Source of the DNA: Kiritimatiellia bacterium
GTDB taxonomy: Bacteria; Verrucomicrobiota; Kiritimatiellia; UBA8416; YA12-FULL-48-11
Direction: 5' to 3'
DNA length: 64,000 bases
Assembly (NCBI GenBank): GCA_028716365.1
Contig: JAQUPZ010000003.1
Location: forward strand, 1 to 64,000
Below are positions 63,254 to 64,000 of this stretch, one piece after another (position 1 is the first letter of the stretch; the number at the start of each line of letters is the position of its first letter). Under the pieces are notes generated by a model. It saw only the letters and a list, made by a program, of their open reading frames with translations, was not told the DNA's origin and ran no database searches. The position numbers were made by a program, and so were the translations under genes.

Positions 63254-63304
63254 AAAAATATTGTGTAATACAACTGCCAAATAAAAAAAGGGCAATGCTC
63301 AATC

Positions 63305-64000
63305 ATGAACACTTTTAGAATACTGATTCTCAGTGCTTTTCTTGTTAACTGCAGTATCAACGTTGTTCCTGCTGAACAGGATCAATCCGGTCAGCGCCAG
63401 CTCCTCGCCGATGGGTGGCTGTTGAAATCGTCTGTCCTTGTTCCGGAAGATGGCGCGCAAATTTCGACTTCCGGTTACAAACCGCGCAAATGGTTGAAAG
63501 CAACCATGCCGTCCACGGTGCTCAGTACCCTGGTAAAAAACGGAATTTATCCGGATCCCCGCAATGGTCTGGACTGTTTCAAAATCCCCGATTCGTCCGA
63601 CGAATTTAACAAGAAGTATGACCTCGCCAAGTTCAGTTATCTGCCGGATAGACGGAATCCGTGGCGCGATCCGTACTGGTATCGGACCGAGTTTAAACTC
63701 TCAAAAATCGAGCAGGGTCGGCATTTGTGGCTCAACTTCAACTGTATTAATTACCGTGCTGATGTGTGGTTTAACGGTAAACAGATCGCCGACAGGGACA
63801 CGATGGCAGGTATGTTCCAGCGATTTCGTTTTGACATTACTCAGCAGGCACAAGTGGGGTGTAACGCGTTAGCAGTCAAAATTCATCCGGTGGATCATCC
63901 GGGTGTTCCGGATGCGCAGTTGGATGTGTATGGGCGTTCCAGGGGTGAGCACAAGGAAATTGAGCTCGATGTTACAATGATCGAAACCGTTGGTTACGAC
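63305..64000 (+). CDS. Secreted GH2-family enzyme, 3' end cut by the window
   Basis: An open frame of 232 codons running off the window. The N-terminus has a signal peptide (hydrophobic about 6-21). The sugar-binding domain of GH2 is clear: KATMPSTVLSTLVKNGIYPD, DPYWYRTEFKL, LNFNCINYRADVWFNGKQIAD and FRFDITQQA. The MPSTVL...GIYPDP pattern is closer to exo-beta-glucosaminidase and endo-beta-mannosidase types than to beta-galactosidase. The catalytic barrel is outside the window. It follows the XRE-cupin gene by 51 bp. Confidence 0.85.
   Translation, partial: MNTFRILILSAFLVNCSINVVPAEQDQSGQRQLLADGWLLKSSVLVPEDGAQISTSGYKPRKWLKATMPSTVLSTLVKNGIYPDPRNGLDCFKIPDSSDEFNKKYDLAKFSYLPDRRNPWRDPYWYRTEFKLSKIEQGRHLWLNFNCINYRADVWFNGKQIADRDTMAGMFQRFRFDITQQAQVGCNALAVKIHPVDHPGVPDAQLDVYGRSRGEHKEIELDVTMIETVGYD

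Noticed and set aside
1-64000. tRNA or rRNA genes, replication origin
   Set aside because: Gaps between genes were read; none shows cloverleaf, rRNA-like or DnaA-box-rich sequence by eye. Short RNAs could be missed.

Overview
The window is a chromosomal segment of moderate G+C content. It probably comes from a Gram-negative member of the PVC group, with Kiritimatiellota or Lentisphaerota the closest fit. The reasons are the large secreted LamG/InlB-like repeat protein with a C-terminal domain typical of that group, paired secreted FG-GAP proteins, several glycoside-hydrolase-like proteins of the DUF4091, DUF6067 and DUF6259 type, Tat-exported oxidoreductases and an AsmA-like envelope protein. 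This assignment is inferred from protein styles; there is no rRNA or tRNA in the window to confirm it.

Layout. 1-7721: 3' part of a giant secreted LamG repeat gene with cohesin-like and dockerin-like domains and near-perfect internal DNA duplications. 7798-15167: housekeeping block (tsaB; a stand-alone IMP cyclohydrolase; queD; a PHP phosphoesterase; a 49-residue Cys-rich protein; a two-subunit class I fumarase; fmt; aroB; an unknown protein). 15215-27502: a catabolic operon behind a divergent AraC regulator (BNR propeller protein, MFS transporter, DapA/NanA-type lyase, FG-GAP protein, HpaI-type aldolase, glycosidase-like protein, second FG-GAP protein). 27612-28108: a 0.5 kb segment with the structure of one integron gene cassette carrying a DUF805 membrane protein, followed by an AT-rich ThyX-like gene. 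28956-33296: a glycosidase-like lipoprotein, a GT9 glycosyltransferase and a cytidylate-kinase-like protein, all on the minus strand. 33377-37245: atpZ-atpI-atpB without the rest of the ATP synthase operon, tatA, a divergent PAP2 protein and a polyprenyl-phosphate sugar transferase. 37492-41643: HU, Prc protease, dapF, exonuclease III. 41694-49320: an oxidoreductase and transport module (Tat-exported FAD enzyme, Zn-dehydrogenase, SDR, PHP-like protein, Tat-exported DUF362 protein, MFS transporter). 49475-52966: AsmA-like protein. 52999-64000: a second polysaccharide-degradation cluster (GH123/DUF4091-like, DUF3592, DUF6259-like, two GH2 enzymes, XRE-cupin regulator), cut by the window end.

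How it fits together. The cell appears to live on complex glycans. Secreted hydrolases and lectin-like LamG, FG-GAP and BNR proteins would release or bind sugars, MFS transporters would import them, and lyases, aldolases and dehydrogenases would split or oxidise them. A 34-bp element found upstream of two glycosidase-like genes 24 kb apart (28956-31490 and 52999-55749) suggests a shared regulator. The most unusual features are the isolated cassette with a reconstructable attC site, this shared element, the stand-alone PurH N-terminal half, and the identical 676-bp duplications in the giant surface gene.
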